From Bacteroidaceae bacterium (GTDB taxonomy: Bacteria > Bacteroidota > Bacteroidia > Bacteroidales > Bacteroidaceae), in assembly GCA_024682395.1 (NCBI GenBank), contig JAIKZH010000037.1, positions 1 to 39,178 of the forward strand: a stretch of 39,178 nucleotides of DNA. The letters run 5' to 3'. Both the position numbers and the translations under genes were made by a program. Below are positions 7,197-16,916 of the stretch, piece by piece (positions within the stretch are counted from its first letter, which is position 1; every line of letters starts with the position of its first letter). The notes under the pieces are model-generated. The model did no database searches and was not told where the DNA came from. It worked only from the letters and a program-made list of their open reading frames with translations.

Positions 7197-8525
7197 ATGT
7201 TTGAAAATTTAAGCGAACGACTTGAACGGTCGTTTAAGATCCTGAAAGGTGAAGGCAAAATTACCGAAATCAATGTTGCCGAAACTCTCAAAGATGTACG
7301 TAAGGCTTTGCTCGAAGCCGACGTAAACTATAAGGTGGCTAAGAGTTTTACTGATACAGTTAAACAAAAGGCTCTTGGACAAAATGTGTTGACTGCAGTC
7401 AAACCAAGCCAGTTGATGGTTAAAATCGTTCACGACGAACTGGCTGATCTTATGGGAGGACAGGCTACAGAACTTAATCTTGAAGGACATCCAACTATAA
7501 TATTGATGGCAGGTCTTAATGGTGCCGGAAAGACTACAATGTCTGGTAAGTTGGCCTTGCTGCTGAAGAATCAAAAACATAAACGCCCACTCCTTGCTGC
7601 ATGTGATACATTCCGTCCTGCTGCAATGGAACAATTACGTGTGTTGGCAGAACAAATTGAAGTTCCTATTCATATTGAACTTGGAGCTACCGACCCTGTT
7701 CAGGTTGCACTTAATGCTATCCAAGAGGCAAAAGCCAAGAGTTTCGATACTGTAATCATCGATACCGCCGGTCGTCAATCTATCGACGAAGAACTGATGC
7801 TTCAGATCCAACAGATCAAGTCGGCTATTAATCCTCATGAAACCCTCCTCGTCGTTGATGCAATGACAGGACAAGATGCTGTTAACACTGCTAAGATATT
7901 CAACGAACAACTCGAGGTCGATGGTGTGATACTTACAAAACTCGATGGTGACACTCGCGGTGGTGCTGCATTGTCAATACGTACAGTTGTTGATAAGCCA
8001 ATCAAGTTTGTTGGTACTGGCGAGAAAATGGATGCCCTCGATGTGTTCCACCCAGATCGTATGGCTGACCGTATTCTTGGTATGGGTGATATCGTGAGTT
8101 TGGTTGAACGTGCACAACAGCAATTCGATGAAGAAGAAGCAAAACGTATTCAAAAGAAGATTGCAAAGAACAAGTTCGATTACAACGATTTCTATGGTCA
8201 GATACAGCAAGTCAAGAAGATGGGAAACATCAAAGATCTTGCATCTATGATTCCTGGATTAGGAAAACAAATTAAAGATATAGATATTGACGACAACGCA
8301 TTCAAGACTGTTGAATCAATGATAGAATCTATGACTCCATACGAACGTGAACATCCTGATTGTCTTAATATAAGCCGACGTACACGTATTGCGAAGGGTA
8401 GTGGAAACTCTATCGAAGAAGTAAACAGAATGACTAAACAGTTTGAGCAAATGAGAAAAGCCATGAAACTAATGAGTGGTAATAAATTTGCTAATCTTGC
8501 ACGAAATATGCAACGTCGATTCTAA
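7197..8525 (+). CDS. ffh: Signal recognition particle protein Ffh
   Basis: This 442-residue GTPase of the signal recognition particle binds signal sequences of nascent membrane and secreted proteins with the SRP RNA and delivers them to the FtsY receptor. The N domain (1-95) contains ALLEADVNYKV. The G domain shows G1 GLNGAGKTT (106-114), the DTFRPAA motif (137-143), G3 DTAGR and G4 TKLDGDTRGGAAL. The C-terminal M domain carries MIPGLGKQ, the RNA-binding RRTRIAKGSG and a methionine-rich helix (EQMRKAMKLMSG). The length is typical. It starts 26 bases after dedA and folD follows at 40 bases, suggesting one operon. Confidence 0.98.
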   Translation: MFENLSERLERSFKILKGEGKITEINVAETLKDVRKALLEADVNYKVAKSFTDTVKQKALGQNVLTAVKPSQLMVKIVHDELADLMGGQATELNLEGHPTIILMAGLNGAGKTTMSGKLALLLKNQKHKRPLLAACDTFRPAAMEQLRVLAEQIEVPIHIELGATDPVQVALNAIQEAKAKSFDTVIIDTAGRQSIDEELMLQIQQIKSAINPHETLLVVDAMTGQDAVNTAKIFNEQLEVDGVILTKLDGDTRGGAALSIRTVVDKPIKFVGTGEKMDALDVFHPDRMADRILGMGDIVSLVERAQQQFDEEEAKRIQKKIAKNKFDYNDFYGQIQQVKKMGNIKDLASMIPGLGKQIKDIDIDDNAFKTVESMIESMTPYEREHPDCLNISRRTRIAKGSGNSIEEVNRMTKQFEQMRKAMKLMSGNKFANLARNMQRRF

Positions 8526-8565
8526 TAAATTCAGACTGTATTACTAATTTATAAATAGTATAATT

Positions 8566-9447
8566 ATGACATTAATTGATGGAAAGGCTGTGGCTAATGC
8601 CATAAAAGAAGAAATTGCACAAGAAGTAGCTGATATAGTAGCTCGTGGAGGAAAGCGTCCACACCTCGCTGCAATCCTTGTTGGACATGATGGCGGAAGC
8701 GAGACTTATGTGAAGAATAAGGTTCTTGCTTGTGAACAATGTGGATTTACAAGTACTCTTATCCGATTCGAAGACGATGTGACTGAAGAAGAACTTCTCA
8801 GTCAAGTGGAAAAACTCAACAACGACGATGATGTTGACGGATTTATTGTGCAGTTGCCATTGCCTCGACATATATCAGAACAAAAAGTGATTGAAGCAAT
8901 CGATTACAAGAAAGATGTTGATGGTTTCCATCCAATTAATGTGGGACGTATGTCTATTGGTTTGCCTTGTTATATAAGTGCAACACCTAACGGAATACTA
9001 CAATTGCTTAAATATTACAATATCGAAACAAGTGGAAAGAAATGCGTGGTTCTCGGTAGAAGTAATATCGTGGGCAAACCTATGGCTCAGTTGATGATGC
9101 AGAAACGCTATCCTGGCGATTCTACAGTTACTGTATGTCATAGCCATACTCCTAATATCAAAGAAGAGTGTTTACAGGCAGATATCATAATCGCTGCTCT
9201 TGGACAACCGGGCTTTGTTACTGCTGATATGGTTAAACCAGGAGCCGTAATCATCGATGTAGGTACAACACGCGTTCCTGATTCTACTCGTAAGAGCGGA
9301 TTCCGCCTTTCTGGTGATGTCGATTTCGAGAATGTTGCCGAGAAATGTTCATATATCTCACCTGTACCAGGGGGCGTAGGTCCAATGACAATCTGTTCGT
9401 TGATGAAGAATACTCTTTCTGCTGGTAAAAAAGAATTCTACAAATAA
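8566..9447 (+). CDS. folD: Bifunctional methylene-THF dehydrogenase/cyclohydrolase FolD
   Basis: This 293-residue cytosolic enzyme interconverts 5,10-methylene-tetrahydrofolate and 10-formyl-THF in one-carbon metabolism, using NADP. The catalytic region shows YVKNK (Y48, K52), the conserved [10 protein letters not shown] segment near 98-107 and [11 protein letters not shown]. The Rossmann half has the nucleotide-binding [22 protein letters not shown] near the C-terminus is the second FolD signature. The length agrees with the family. The gene follows ffh in the same direction with a short AT-rich gap. I see no oddities. Confidence 0.97.
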   Translation: MTLIDGKAVANAIKEEIAQEVADIVARGGKRPHLAAILVGHDGGSETYVKNKVLACEQCGFTSTLIRFEDDVTEEELLSQVEKLNNDDDVDGFIVQLPLPRHISEQKVIEAIDYKKDVDGFHPINVGRMSIGLPCYISATPNGILQLLKYYNIETSGKKCVVLGRSNIVGKPMAQLMMQKRYPGDSTVTVCHSHTPNIKEECLQADIIIAALGQPGFVTADMVKPGAVIIDVGTTRVPDSTRKSGFRLSGDVDFENVAEKCSYISPVPGGVGPMTICSLMKNTLSAGKKEFYK

Positions 9448-9497
9448 CCGATAAAGTTTAAATAATTCTCTTATGTTTAACCTTTAATAAATTAATT

Positions 9498-10040
9498 ATG
9501 ATGAAAACAAAGTATTCTGGTACCCAGACCGAGAAAAATCTGGAAGCTGCTTTTGCAGGAGAGTCACAGGCTCGTAATAAATATACTTATTACGCATCAA
9601 AGGCTAAGAAAGAAGGCTTTGAACAAATTGCTGCTCTGTTTCTTAAAACTGCCGATAACGAAAAAGAACACGCTAAGATGTGGTTCAAGGAACTTCATGG
9701 CATAGGAAACACTGCCGAGAATCTTGCTGATGCTGCAGATGGCGAGAATTACGAATGGACTGATATGTATGAAGGTTTTGCAAAGACTGCCGAAGAGGAA
9801 GGTTTTGACGAGCTCGCACGTAAATTCCGTTTGGTTGCTGCTATCGAAAAGCATCATGAAGAACGCTATCGTGCTCTATTGAAGAATGTAGAGATGGAAC
9901 AGGTGTTTGCTAAGAGCGAAGTAAAAGTGTGGGAATGTCGCAATTGTGGACATATCATTGTTGGAACAAAGGCTCCTGAAGTATGTCCTACATGTGCTCA
10001 TCCACAGTCTTATTTCGAAATCAACGCAGAAAACTATTAA
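9498..10040 (+). CDS. rbr: Rubrerythrin
   Basis: This 180-residue non-haem iron peroxidase reduces hydrogen peroxide in the cytoplasm of anaerobes. The ferritin-like four-helix domain (1-135) shows the diiron ligands as two ExxH-type sites: E22 in [10 protein letters not shown]55/H58 in EKEHAKMW, then E99/E100 and E117/H120 in EKHHEERY. The C-terminal rubredoxin-like domain has CxxC pairs at C147/C150 and C163/C166 ([14 protein letters not shown]). Two consecutive ATG codons open the frame; the second (9501) gives the more usual MKTKYSGT start. It follows folD by 50 bases and ends before a strong hairpin. A role in oxidative-stress defence is well established for the family. Confidence 0.97.
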   Translation: MMKTKYSGTQTEKNLEAAFAGESQARNKYTYYASKAKKEGFEQIAALFLKTADNEKEHAKMWFKELHGIGNTAENLADAADGENYEWTDMYEGFAKTAEEEGFDELARKFRLVAAIEKHHEERYRALLKNVEMEQVFAKSEVKVWECRNCGHIIVGTKAPEVCPTCAHPQSYFEINAENY

Positions 10041-10112
10041 TGTAACGCTTTCATATTGGAACACAACTACTATGTTTGTCCTATTATGAAAAACTTCGAA
10101 TAAATTCTTTAA

Positions 10113-10159
10113 AACAAAAACGGGGATATGTTTATCATAACACATCCCCGTTTTTGTTT
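10113..10159. terminator. Bidirectional terminator between rbr and htrA
   Basis: The arms AAACAAAAACGGGGAT and ATCCCCGTTTTTGTTT form a long GC-core stem flanked by A and T tracts. It works for rubrerythrin (plus) and for the convergent htrA (minus). A second hairpin, GAGTTCGTT/AACGAACTC (10160-10195), follows on the htrA side. Confidence 0.85.
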
Positions 10160-10212
10160 GAGTTCGTTGACGGCATTATGTCTGCCAACGAACTCGTTTA
10201 TGTAGTATTAAC

Positions 10213-11766
10213 TTAATCTTCACTTAGATTAATTGCATAGGTTGCAGTCTTACCAGATGGATATTTACCCCAGATAAACAATGAGTTGGTTTCAGACTTA
10301 GATGCTTCTTTAAGTACAGACTCTAAATCATCAACTGTTCTGATGTCTTGATTGTTTACTTTCAATATGATGAAATCAGGTTGTATTCCATTTTGTTTCA
10401 ACAAACCATTTGACAGAGATACTACTTGTACACCCTTTGTAAGATTAAGTGTTTTCTTCATATCATCAGAAAGTGGTTTGAACTCAGCACCAAGGATATC
10501 GAGTTTAACAGCCTTTTGTACTACTGTATTTCCTTTGTTGTTGAGCAGAGTCAATCCGAATGACTTTGTCTTCTTGTCGCGAATGACACCAAGCACAACT
10601 TTCTCACCTGGACGATATTGAGCAATAGTTTCTTGAAGCTCTGTCATCTTTGACACTTTCTTGCCGTTAACAGAGATGATAACGTCGCCTTCTTGAATTC
10701 CTGCTTGTTTTGCAGCACCATCGCTTGCTACTTCAGCTACGTAAATACCTTCGTTAGTTCCGAAATCTTTATTGTATTTAGGATCTTTTTGCTTTTCAGC
10801 ATCAATATAATTGTGAAGGTCTGTACCGCTGATTCCGATTAGAGCACGTTGTACTGTACCATATTCCTTAAGGTCTGTTACAACCTTCTTCATGATAGTT
10901 GTAGGGATGGCGAATCCGTAACCAGTGAAGTTTCCTGTTTGGCTGTATATAGCAGAGTTGATACCAACCAATTCTCCACGTGCATTTACAAGTGCTCCAC
11001 CACTGTTTCCTGCGTTGATAGCGGCATCAGTCTGGATATATGATGAAATCTCGTTACCTGCAGAAGAACGATCAGAGATGTTTCTTGCTTTTGCACTTAC
11101 TATACCAGCAGTTACTGTTGATGTGAGGTTGAATGGATTTCCAACTGCAAGAACCCATTCGCCGACTTTCAAGTTGTCGCTGTCACCGATTGTGAGAGTA
11201 GGTAGGTCTGTAGCGTCAATCTTCAACAAAGCAAGGTCTGTACTTGGATCAAGTCCGATTACTTTTGCAGAGAACTCACGATTGTCGTTTAGTGTAATAG
11301 TTATCTCAGTTGCTTTTTCAACAACGTGATTGTTAGTTACGATATATCCGTCAGATGAGATGATAACACCACTACCGCTACCATATTGTTTAGGAGTCTG
11401 GATTTGTTGGCGTTTGCGACCACCATTTCCACGTCCGAAGAAATCACCAAAGAAATCCTCAAATGGGTCGTAGTATTCACGAGTCTGTATTTGTCCTTCT
11501 ATACCTACTTTTATATATACAACGGCATTACATGCCATTTCTGCCGCACCAGTAAGGTCTATATGCTGTTGTGGCGTCGCAGATATGTTGGATGTTTGTA
11601 TGAATGAAGCATCGCTATTTTGTGCTTTGCCAATAATTTCATCATCTTGGTTGTTGTTTCTTGTAAAATCACCTTTTGCTACAGAGAGAGCAAAAGCACC
11701 AGTCAAACCGGAAATTATAGCAACCATTGCTATTATTCCATAAAAACGTTTTGTTGTCTGTCTCAT
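10213..11766 (-). CDS. degP: HtrA/DegP-family periplasmic serine protease with two PDZ domains
   Basis: This 517-residue envelope protease/chaperone degrades misfolded periplasmic proteins. An N-terminal membrane anchor or signal (residues 9-30) is followed by a trypsin-like domain with the catalytic triad H147 (NNHVVE), D177 (STDLALLKID) and S255 (GNSGGAL). The LA loop (about 100-128) is rich in Phe, Asp, Gly and Arg. PDZ1 covers about 306-405, including AAKQAGIQEGDVIISVNGK. PDZ2 (about 420-515) is more diverged, with GLLKQNGIQPDFIILKVN. The length is typical of Bacteroidales DegP. A TATTTTTG -7 box lies about 90 nt upstream. It is convergent with rbr. Confidence 0.96.
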   Translation of the reverse strand: MRQTTKRFYGIIAMVAIISGLTGAFALSVAKGDFTRNNNQDDEIIGKAQNSDASFIQTSNISATPQQHIDLTGAAEMACNAVVYIKVGIEGQIQTREYYDPFEDFFGDFFGRGNGGRKRQQIQTPKQYGSGSGVIISSDGYIVTNNHVVEKATEITITLNDNREFSAKVIGLDPSTDLALLKIDATDLPTLTIGDSDNLKVGEWVLAVGNPFNLTSTVTAGIVSAKARNISDRSSAGNEISSYIQTDAAINAGNSGGALVNARGELVGINSAIYSQTGNFTGYGFAIPTTIMKKVVTDLKEYGTVQRALIGISGTDLHNYIDAEKQKDPKYNKDFGTNEGIYVAEVASDGAAKQAGIQEGDVIISVNGKKVSKMTELQETIAQYRPGEKVVLGVIRDKKTKSFGLTLLNNKGNTVVQKAVKLDILGAEFKPLSDDMKKTLNLTKGVQVVSLSNGLLKQNGIQPDFIILKVNNQDIRTVDDLESVLKEASKSETNSLFIWGKYPSGKTATYAINLSED

Positions 11767-11855
11767 AATATCTATCTATTTTAAATGTTAAGAGAGTTTA
11801 TTGATTTACTATTTGTTGCTATCGCGTTTTAATTGTTATTTATTAAAATCGATGC

Positions 11856-11863
11856 CAAAAATA
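11856..11863 (-). promoter_or_regulatory. Possible -7 box of htrA
   Basis: On the minus strand TATTTTTG fits TAnnTTTG and leaves an untranslated leader of about 80-90 nt before htrA. No convincing -33 element is visible, so this is tentative. Confidence 0.35.
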
Positions 11864-11955
11864 CAGCATAGTTTAATCCTTTCAAAACATTTAGCGTATT
11901 TTATGCGTGTATTTGATAATGTTTAACTATCTTTCAACATTCGTTAACAAAATAA

Positions 11956-13182
11956 TTACTTAAAATTCACATTTGCCACTTCTTCGCAGATATTTACTAT
12001 TGTCATTTGTGCTTTTATCATTGACTGAATCACACAATATTCATATGGACCATGGAAATTCAGACCTCCAGTGAAGATATTCGGGCATGTAAGACCTTTG
12101 AATGATAGTTGCGCCCCGTCGGTTCCTCCGCGAATCGCTTTTATTTGAGGTGTTACTCCAGCTTTAATCATAGCGTACTTTGCTATATCTATGACATACA
12201 TCATAGGCTTTACTTTTTCACACATATTATAATATTGGTCTTTTATGTCGGCTTCAGCAGTTTTATCTCCATATTTTTTATTAATCGCCGTAACAATATC
12301 AGATACAACTTGCTTGCGTTTTTCGAATATCTGATGGTCATGATCGCGTATGATTATTGATATGTCGGCTTGCTCACAACTACCTTTTATTCCTGTAAGA
12401 TGATAAAAACCTTGATAGCCTTCTGTTGTCTCAGGCTTTTCTTCATTTGGAAGCATCTGTACTAATTCAGTTGCTATATTACCCGCATTTATCATTTTGC
12501 CCTTAGCATAGCCTGGATGCACCGAACAGCCATTAATGTGGATTTTAGCAAGTGCAGCATTGAAATTCTCATATTCCAATTCTCCCACTTCACCTCCGTC
12601 GATAGTATATGCCCATTGACATCCAAAACCTTCAACATCAAATAAATGTGCCCCCATTCCAATCTCTTCGTCGGGAGTGAATGCTATACGAATCTTGCCA
12701 TGTTTTATCTCGGGATGCTCAAGCAGATATGTCATTGCTTGAACAATTTCTGCAATGCCGGCTTTGTCGTCGGCTCCAAGTAGAGTGTGACCATCTGTAA
12801 CTATTAGGTCTTCATTCACATGGTTGAGTAACTCTGGAAACTTTTGTGGCGATAAAACCATTCCTTCACTCAACTCAATATCGTCACCTTTATAATCCTT
12901 GATGATTCTTGGTTTTACGTCCTTTCCCGAACAATCAGGACTTGTGTCCAAATGAGAAATGAAGCCTATTGTGGGAACTTCCTTATCTATATTACTGGGT
13001 AGGGTGGCATATAAATATCCGTTTTCATCAAGTTTAACGTCTGCCAATCCTATATTCTTTAGTTCTTCGTAAAGAAATTTTGCAAAAATAGTCTGTTTTT
13101 TTGTGCTCGGACAGCCTTTTCCGTCTTCATCCGACTGGGTGTCGAAACTCACATATTTAATAAAACGTTCTGTTATATTCAT
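11956..13182 (-). CDS. pepT: Peptidase T (tripeptide aminopeptidase)
   Basis: This 408-residue cytosolic zinc aminopeptidase of the M20B family removes N-terminal residues from tripeptides. The dizinc site is visible: H77 and D79 in [12 protein letters not shown]138 in LLGADDKAG, and the catalytic pair E172/E173 in TPDEEIGMG. Other ligands are expected in the [15 protein letters not shown] region and in [13 protein letters not shown] near the C-terminus. The dimerisation domain sits in the middle (about 205-320). Length and motifs agree with E. coli PepT. It has its own promoter and stands upstream of htrA on the same strand with a 190-bp gap. Confidence 0.97.
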   Translation of the reverse strand: MNITERFIKYVSFDTQSDEDGKGCPSTKKQTIFAKFLYEELKNIGLADVKLDENGYLYATLPSNIDKEVPTIGFISHLDTSPDCSGKDVKPRIIKDYKGDDIELSEGMVLSPQKFPELLNHVNEDLIVTDGHTLLGADDKAGIAEIVQAMTYLLEHPEIKHGKIRIAFTPDEEIGMGAHLFDVEGFGCQWAYTIDGGEVGELEYENFNAALAKIHINGCSVHPGYAKGKMINAGNIATELVQMLPNEEKPETTEGYQGFYHLTGIKGSCEQADISIIIRDHDHQIFEKRKQVVSDIVTAINKKYGDKTAEADIKDQYYNMCEKVKPMMYVIDIAKYAMIKAGVTPQIKAIRGGTDGAQLSFKGLTCPNIFTGGLNFHGPYEYCVIQSMIKAQMTIVNICEEVANVNFK

Positions 13183-13214
13183 CGTTTTTTACCTGTTTTA
13201 TTGCTTTATAGACG

Positions 13215-13222
13215 CAAAGTTA
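13215..13222 (-). promoter_or_regulatory. -7 box of pepT
   Basis: TAACTTTG on the minus strand lies 33 bases before the pepT start. It is back to back with the tRNA-His promoter in a very A/T-rich divergent region. Confidence 0.55.
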
Positions 13223-13253
13223 CAATTTTTTTGCAAAAAAAACGGAAAAACTA

Positions 13254-13283
13254 TTGCGTATTTAATATTTTTGCTTACCTTTG
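13254..13283 (+). promoter_or_regulatory. Promoter of tRNA-His
   Basis: TTG (13254-13256), exactly 19 nt, then TACCTTTG (13276-13283). The box and the following CACTCGCTTTTGAGA are identical to the tRNA-Lys promoter region at 21214-21236. Confidence 0.8.
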
Positions 13284-13313
13284 CACTCGCTTTTGAGAAA
13301 CAAAAGTTACATG

Positions 13314-13387
13314 GTGGATGTAGTTCAGTTGGTTAGAGCGTCAGATTGTGGTTCTGAATGTCGTGGGTTCGAGTCCCACCCTCCACC
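13314..13387 (+). tRNA. tRNA-His (anticodon GTG)
   Basis: A full cloverleaf is visible. The D-arm is GTTC/GAGC. The anticodon stem is TCAGA/TCTGA around the loop TTGTGGT with anticodon GTG at 13348-13350. The T-arm is GTGGG TTCGAGT CCCAC. The acceptor is GTGGATG against CCTCCAC with one T-C mismatch at pair 6-67. A G at 13313 can pair with discriminator C73, the hallmark extra G-1 of tRNA-His. CCA is not encoded. Confidence 0.97.
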
Positions 13388-13392
13388 CAGAG

Positions 13393-13425
13393 AAGTGAGT
13401 CGTTTTAAATGATTCACTTTTTTCT
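13393..13425 (+). terminator. Terminator of tRNA-His
   Basis: The stem AAGTGAGTC/GATTCACTT (one G-T wobble) with a short AT loop is followed by a T-run. Confidence 0.8.
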
Positions 13426-13476
13426 TTTATATATATTGTATTTGTAGATTAATGAGCAAAACTCATAGAATTTTAT

Positions 13477-13484
13477 TATCTTTG
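13477..13484 (+). promoter_or_regulatory. -7 box upstream of the Dna2-like helicase
   Basis: TATCTTTG lies 55 bases before the start codon, after the tRNA-His terminator. The -33 element is weak. Confidence 0.5.
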
Positions 13485-13538
13485 CAAGACTTAACAATAT
13501 AGAAAACATAAATCTCAGAGAGGATACAACTACTAATA

Positions 13539-16500
13539 ATGAACCAGTGGCAGGAAATACAGGATATATATTTCTCCAGCATGAATCTAAAGGAGAAATA
13601 TAATTTTTTTTATTCCTTGATGCATCGTCAGTGTACTGAGATGGTAAAGGATATGACGGCTGATTATACTGATTTCTTTTCAAGACTTCAGGCTGTGTGC
13701 CGTTCTATGAATTATCCTTTATATAATATAGACCGTTTCAGATGGAGAGCACGCAAGGTTATCATGGACGAAGCCACTGCTGATGAGAGTGATTTTCTTG
13801 TGGATGTGGAGGATTTTGCAAATGCTTTTGCGCATTTCACAAAGTCTGAGGTTCCTGAACGATTGATAAATGATATAAAAAGCCGACGAACAATTCTCCC
13901 TTCTGCTTCAAAAAAGAAAAATACCCCAAAGACCGCCCACGAGATATCCATTCCTGTCGATTTGTACCACCAACGCGCATTAAGATGTGTGGTGTGCTCC
14001 ATTGAAGAAGATATGGTGCTGGTGAATGTGGAGGATTTTCCACAGAAAGAACCTATACGCTTAATCTGTAACTTGAACGAACAGACTTTGGATGCTTTCT
14101 CTCGTCTCGAAGAAGGTATGCAACTCTCTGTGGCTAATTATAAGGTTAATGAACAGGGGATATGTCCGGAGTTGATAATTATAGAACCCGATTTTTTGGT
14201 TGATATAACCTCGCTGACTGGATGTGTGAAACCATATGGCGATAACGCACTGAATTATCTTCTTGCAAAGTTTGAACAAGAGGATACTACTGCAGCTATT
14301 CTACTCGGAAACGTGGCTAATCAGTTTCTTGACGATTTGGTAAATAATCCATCGGCAGATTATAACGAATCAATCAAAAAGGCGTTTCATGGAAATATGC
14401 TTGCTTTCTCAGCATGCGAAAAGGGGATTGATGCATCGTTTTTCCAAGAATGTAAATCACAATTTGTCAACATAAAGAATATGGTGGCAAAATTATATGC
14501 TGACCCTAATTTTATCGGTGCTGAGGGAAATGTGATACTTGAGCCAACTTTCTTCTGTCCGAATCTCGGAGTACAAGGACGATTCGACTTCTTGCAGGGT
14601 GATATGAAGAATATCATAGAATTGAAGTCGGGTAAATGGGATGATTTTCATATGTGCGCCAAGGATGAGCATTTAATGCAGATGATTTTATATAAGGAAA
14701 TCTTATTCCAGAATTTGGGTATAAAACAATCTTCTGTTGGTGGTTATCTGTTATATTCTAAATATCCGTATTTACAAGAACAACGTACAGCAAGAGAAAT
14801 GGTGCATCGCATGATGATTCTGCGAAATAAAATTGTCATGCTTGAATATGCCCTGAAAGACGGTAAGGCGAAAGAACTGCTGCATTCGATTAAAGCCGAC
14901 GACCTGCGCGTTAATGCTTGTAGCGAGAAGTTATGGAGTCAGTATATACGTCCACGTGTGGAAAGCCAACTTCAGATCATACAAAACCAGTCGGAGTTGA
15001 TGACTGAATATTTCTATACATTCGTCAGATTCATAGCCAAAGAACATGTCTTGTCTAAAATAGGTGATGGAAGAGTGGAGTCAACACGAGGAATGTCGAG
15101 CCTATGGAATGCAGATCAACAGACAAAGATTTCAAATGGCGACATGCTTGTTGGGTTGCGCATTATGAAGATTAATCGGAATCCTGCCATTTGTTCTGTT
15201 CAGTTTTTGCTGTCAGATAGTGATAAGTCTATGCCAAACTTCAGAATCGGTGATTCGGTTATCCTCTATCAAAAGAATAATCCGACAGATTCGGTAGCTA
15301 ATAAGCAGGTGATAAGGTGTTGTGTGGAAATGATGGATGTTGACACAATAATTTTGCAGATAAGATTTCCACAACTCAACGAAAACTTGTTTCCATTAGA
15401 TGCTTCGTATGCTGTGGAACACGATTTCCAAGATTCTTCTGTACGTGGCCAATATCAAGCTTTGATTAAATTCGCATCAACATCGCAAGACAAACAAGAC
15501 CTGTTGCTTTGTCAAAGAAAGCCTGAATTCGATTTGTCTGTGAGATTAAATAATCATTATATTAATCCGCAGATCGACGATATTGTCTTGCGTGCCAAAC
15601 AAGCAAAAGACTATTTTCTGCTTGTAGGTCCTCCTGGAACAGGAAAGACCTCTGTGGCATTACGTTCTATGGTTCAGGAATTCTTGTCGTCGGGACAGTC
15701 TGTCCTTCTTCTATCTTATACAAATAGAGCTGTGGACGAGATTTGCGAACAATTGGATTGTGATTATATACGAATCGGACGTGAATTGTCGTGCTCGCCT
15801 TTATATCGAGATCATTTACTAAACAATGTCGTCAAAGAAAATAATAACAGAAACGAAGTCCGTAAGGCAATTAAAGATGTTCCTGTGGTAGTTAGCACAG
15901 TCAACTCGATGGTTAGTCATAGCGACATCTTCAAACTCCGTTCGTTTGATGTCACTATCATTGATGAGGCTTCACAGATTCTCGAACCTCAGATTATCGG
16001 ATTGCTTACCCATGTGGGTAAATTCATAATGATTGGCGATTATAAACAACTGCCCGCCGTGGTTGTTCAAGATGAAGAAAACAGTAGGGTAGAGTTATCA
16101 ACTTTGAATGATATCGGACTGACAAATTGTAGAAATTCGCTTTTTGAGAGATTATATAAGATGGCGGAATCTGCATGCGACAAGGATACAGTCTCACCTG
16201 TTGCAATGCTTGATCATCAAGGACGCATGCATCCAGATATAGCCGAATTTGTGAATCGGTATTTTTATGAGAAAAAACTGGTGCCTGTTCCTGTGAAACA
16301 TCAAACAGAAATGCTTCCATACAAAGTTTACGACGAAAGTGAGTCTTTTGTTGCCACAACCCGCATTGGTTTTATTGATGTACCATTGCCTCAGGTGACA
16401 GATAGACAGCCAAAATTGAATCAATGCGAAGCGGATATGATTGCAGATATTGTGAACAAGTTGATTGCATTAAATGCAAAGAACGACATTGACTTTGATC

Positions 16501-16856
16501 CAGTCTCTCAGATTGGTATAATTGTGCCGTTCCGACGTCAGATTGCGGCTGTGCGCACAGCATTAGCTTCAGTACCTTGTCTTCAAGGTAGGATTAGCGA
16601 CATGATGATTGATACCGTGGAACGTTATCAGGGGTCTCAACGCGATATAATCATATATGGTACCACTATAACCCGTCCGTATGAACTGGATATACTTTCT
16701 AACATTGTATGTCTTGGAGATGTGTTTGTTGATCGAAAATTGAATGTGGCAATCACAAGAGCACGAAAGCAATTATTCATACTTGGAAATAAAAGGCTGC
16801 TTCGTGTAAACCAACTATATTGTTTACTAATCGAAGCAGCCAAAAAAAATAAATGA
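13539..16856 (+). CDS. Dna2-like nuclease/superfamily 1 helicase fusion
   Basis: This 1105-residue protein joins a RecB/PD-(D/E)xK nuclease to an SF1 helicase, the layout of Dna2. The nuclease core shows GRFDF with D350 and IIELKSGKW with E361 and K363. The helicase part has Walker A GPPGTGKT (697-704), Walker B IIDEASQ (D809, E810), motif III GDYKQLPA (from 833), motif IV-V region LDHQGRMHP, motif V VERYQGSQ (about 1027) and motif VI NVAITRARKQL (about 1070). It probably processes DNA ends or flaps during repair or replication. I do not see the clustered cysteines of the Dna2 iron-sulfur site. It has its own promoter and is convergent with the yhaM-like gene. Similar long proteins occur across Bacteroidales; a defence role is possible but nothing nearby supports it. 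Confidence 0.88.
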   Translation: MNQWQEIQDIYFSSMNLKEKYNFFYSLMHRQCTEMVKDMTADYTDFFSRLQAVCRSMNYPLYNIDRFRWRARKVIMDEATADESDFLVDVEDFANAFAHFTKSEVPERLINDIKSRRTILPSASKKKNTPKTAHEISIPVDLYHQRALRCVVCSIEEDMVLVNVEDFPQKEPIRLICNLNEQTLDAFSRLEEGMQLSVANYKVNEQGICPELIIIEPDFLVDITSLTGCVKPYGDNALNYLLAKFEQEDTTAAILLGNVANQFLDDLVNNPSADYNESIKKAFHGNMLAFSACEKGIDASFFQECKSQFVNIKNMVAKLYADPNFIGAEGNVILEPTFFCPNLGVQGRFDFLQGDMKNIIELKSGKWDDFHMCAKDEHLMQMILYKEILFQNLGIKQSSVGGYLLYSKYPYLQEQRTAREMVHRMMILRNKIVMLEYALKDGKAKELLHSIKADDLRVNACSEKLWSQYIRPRVESQLQIIQNQSELMTEYFYTFVRFIAKEHVLSKIGDGRVESTRGMSSLWNADQQTKISNGDMLVGLRIMKINRNPAICSVQFLLSDSDKSMPNFRIGDSVILYQKNNPTDSVANKQVIRCCVEMMDVDTIILQIRFPQLNENLFPLDASYAVEHDFQDSSVRGQYQALIKFASTSQDKQDLLLCQRKPEFDLSVRLNNHYINPQIDDIVLRAKQAKDYFLLVGPPGTGKTSVALRSMVQEFLSSGQSVLLLSYTNRAVDEICEQLDCDYIRIGRELSCSPLYRDHLLNNVVKENNNRNEVRKAIKDVPVVVSTVNSMVSHSDIFKLRSFDVTIIDEASQILEPQIIGLLTHVGKFIMIGDYKQLPAVVVQDEENSRVELSTLNDIGLTNCRNSLFERLYKMAESACDKDTVSPVAMLDHQGRMHPDIAEFVNRYFYEKKLVPVPVKHQTEMLPYKVYDESESFVATTRIGFIDVPLPQVTDRQPKLNQCEADMIADIVNKLIALNAKNDIDFDPVSQIGIIVPFRRQIAAVRTALASVPCLQGRISDMMIDTVERYQGSQRDIIIYGTTITRPYELDILSNIVCLGDVFVDRKLNVAITRARKQLFILGNKRLLRVNQLYCLLIEAAKKNK

Positions 16857-16916
16857 TTGAACAATTGCTCTTTGTGTATCTGTAAAGTCTCGAGCATCGC
16901 TAAAGACTGGCATCGT

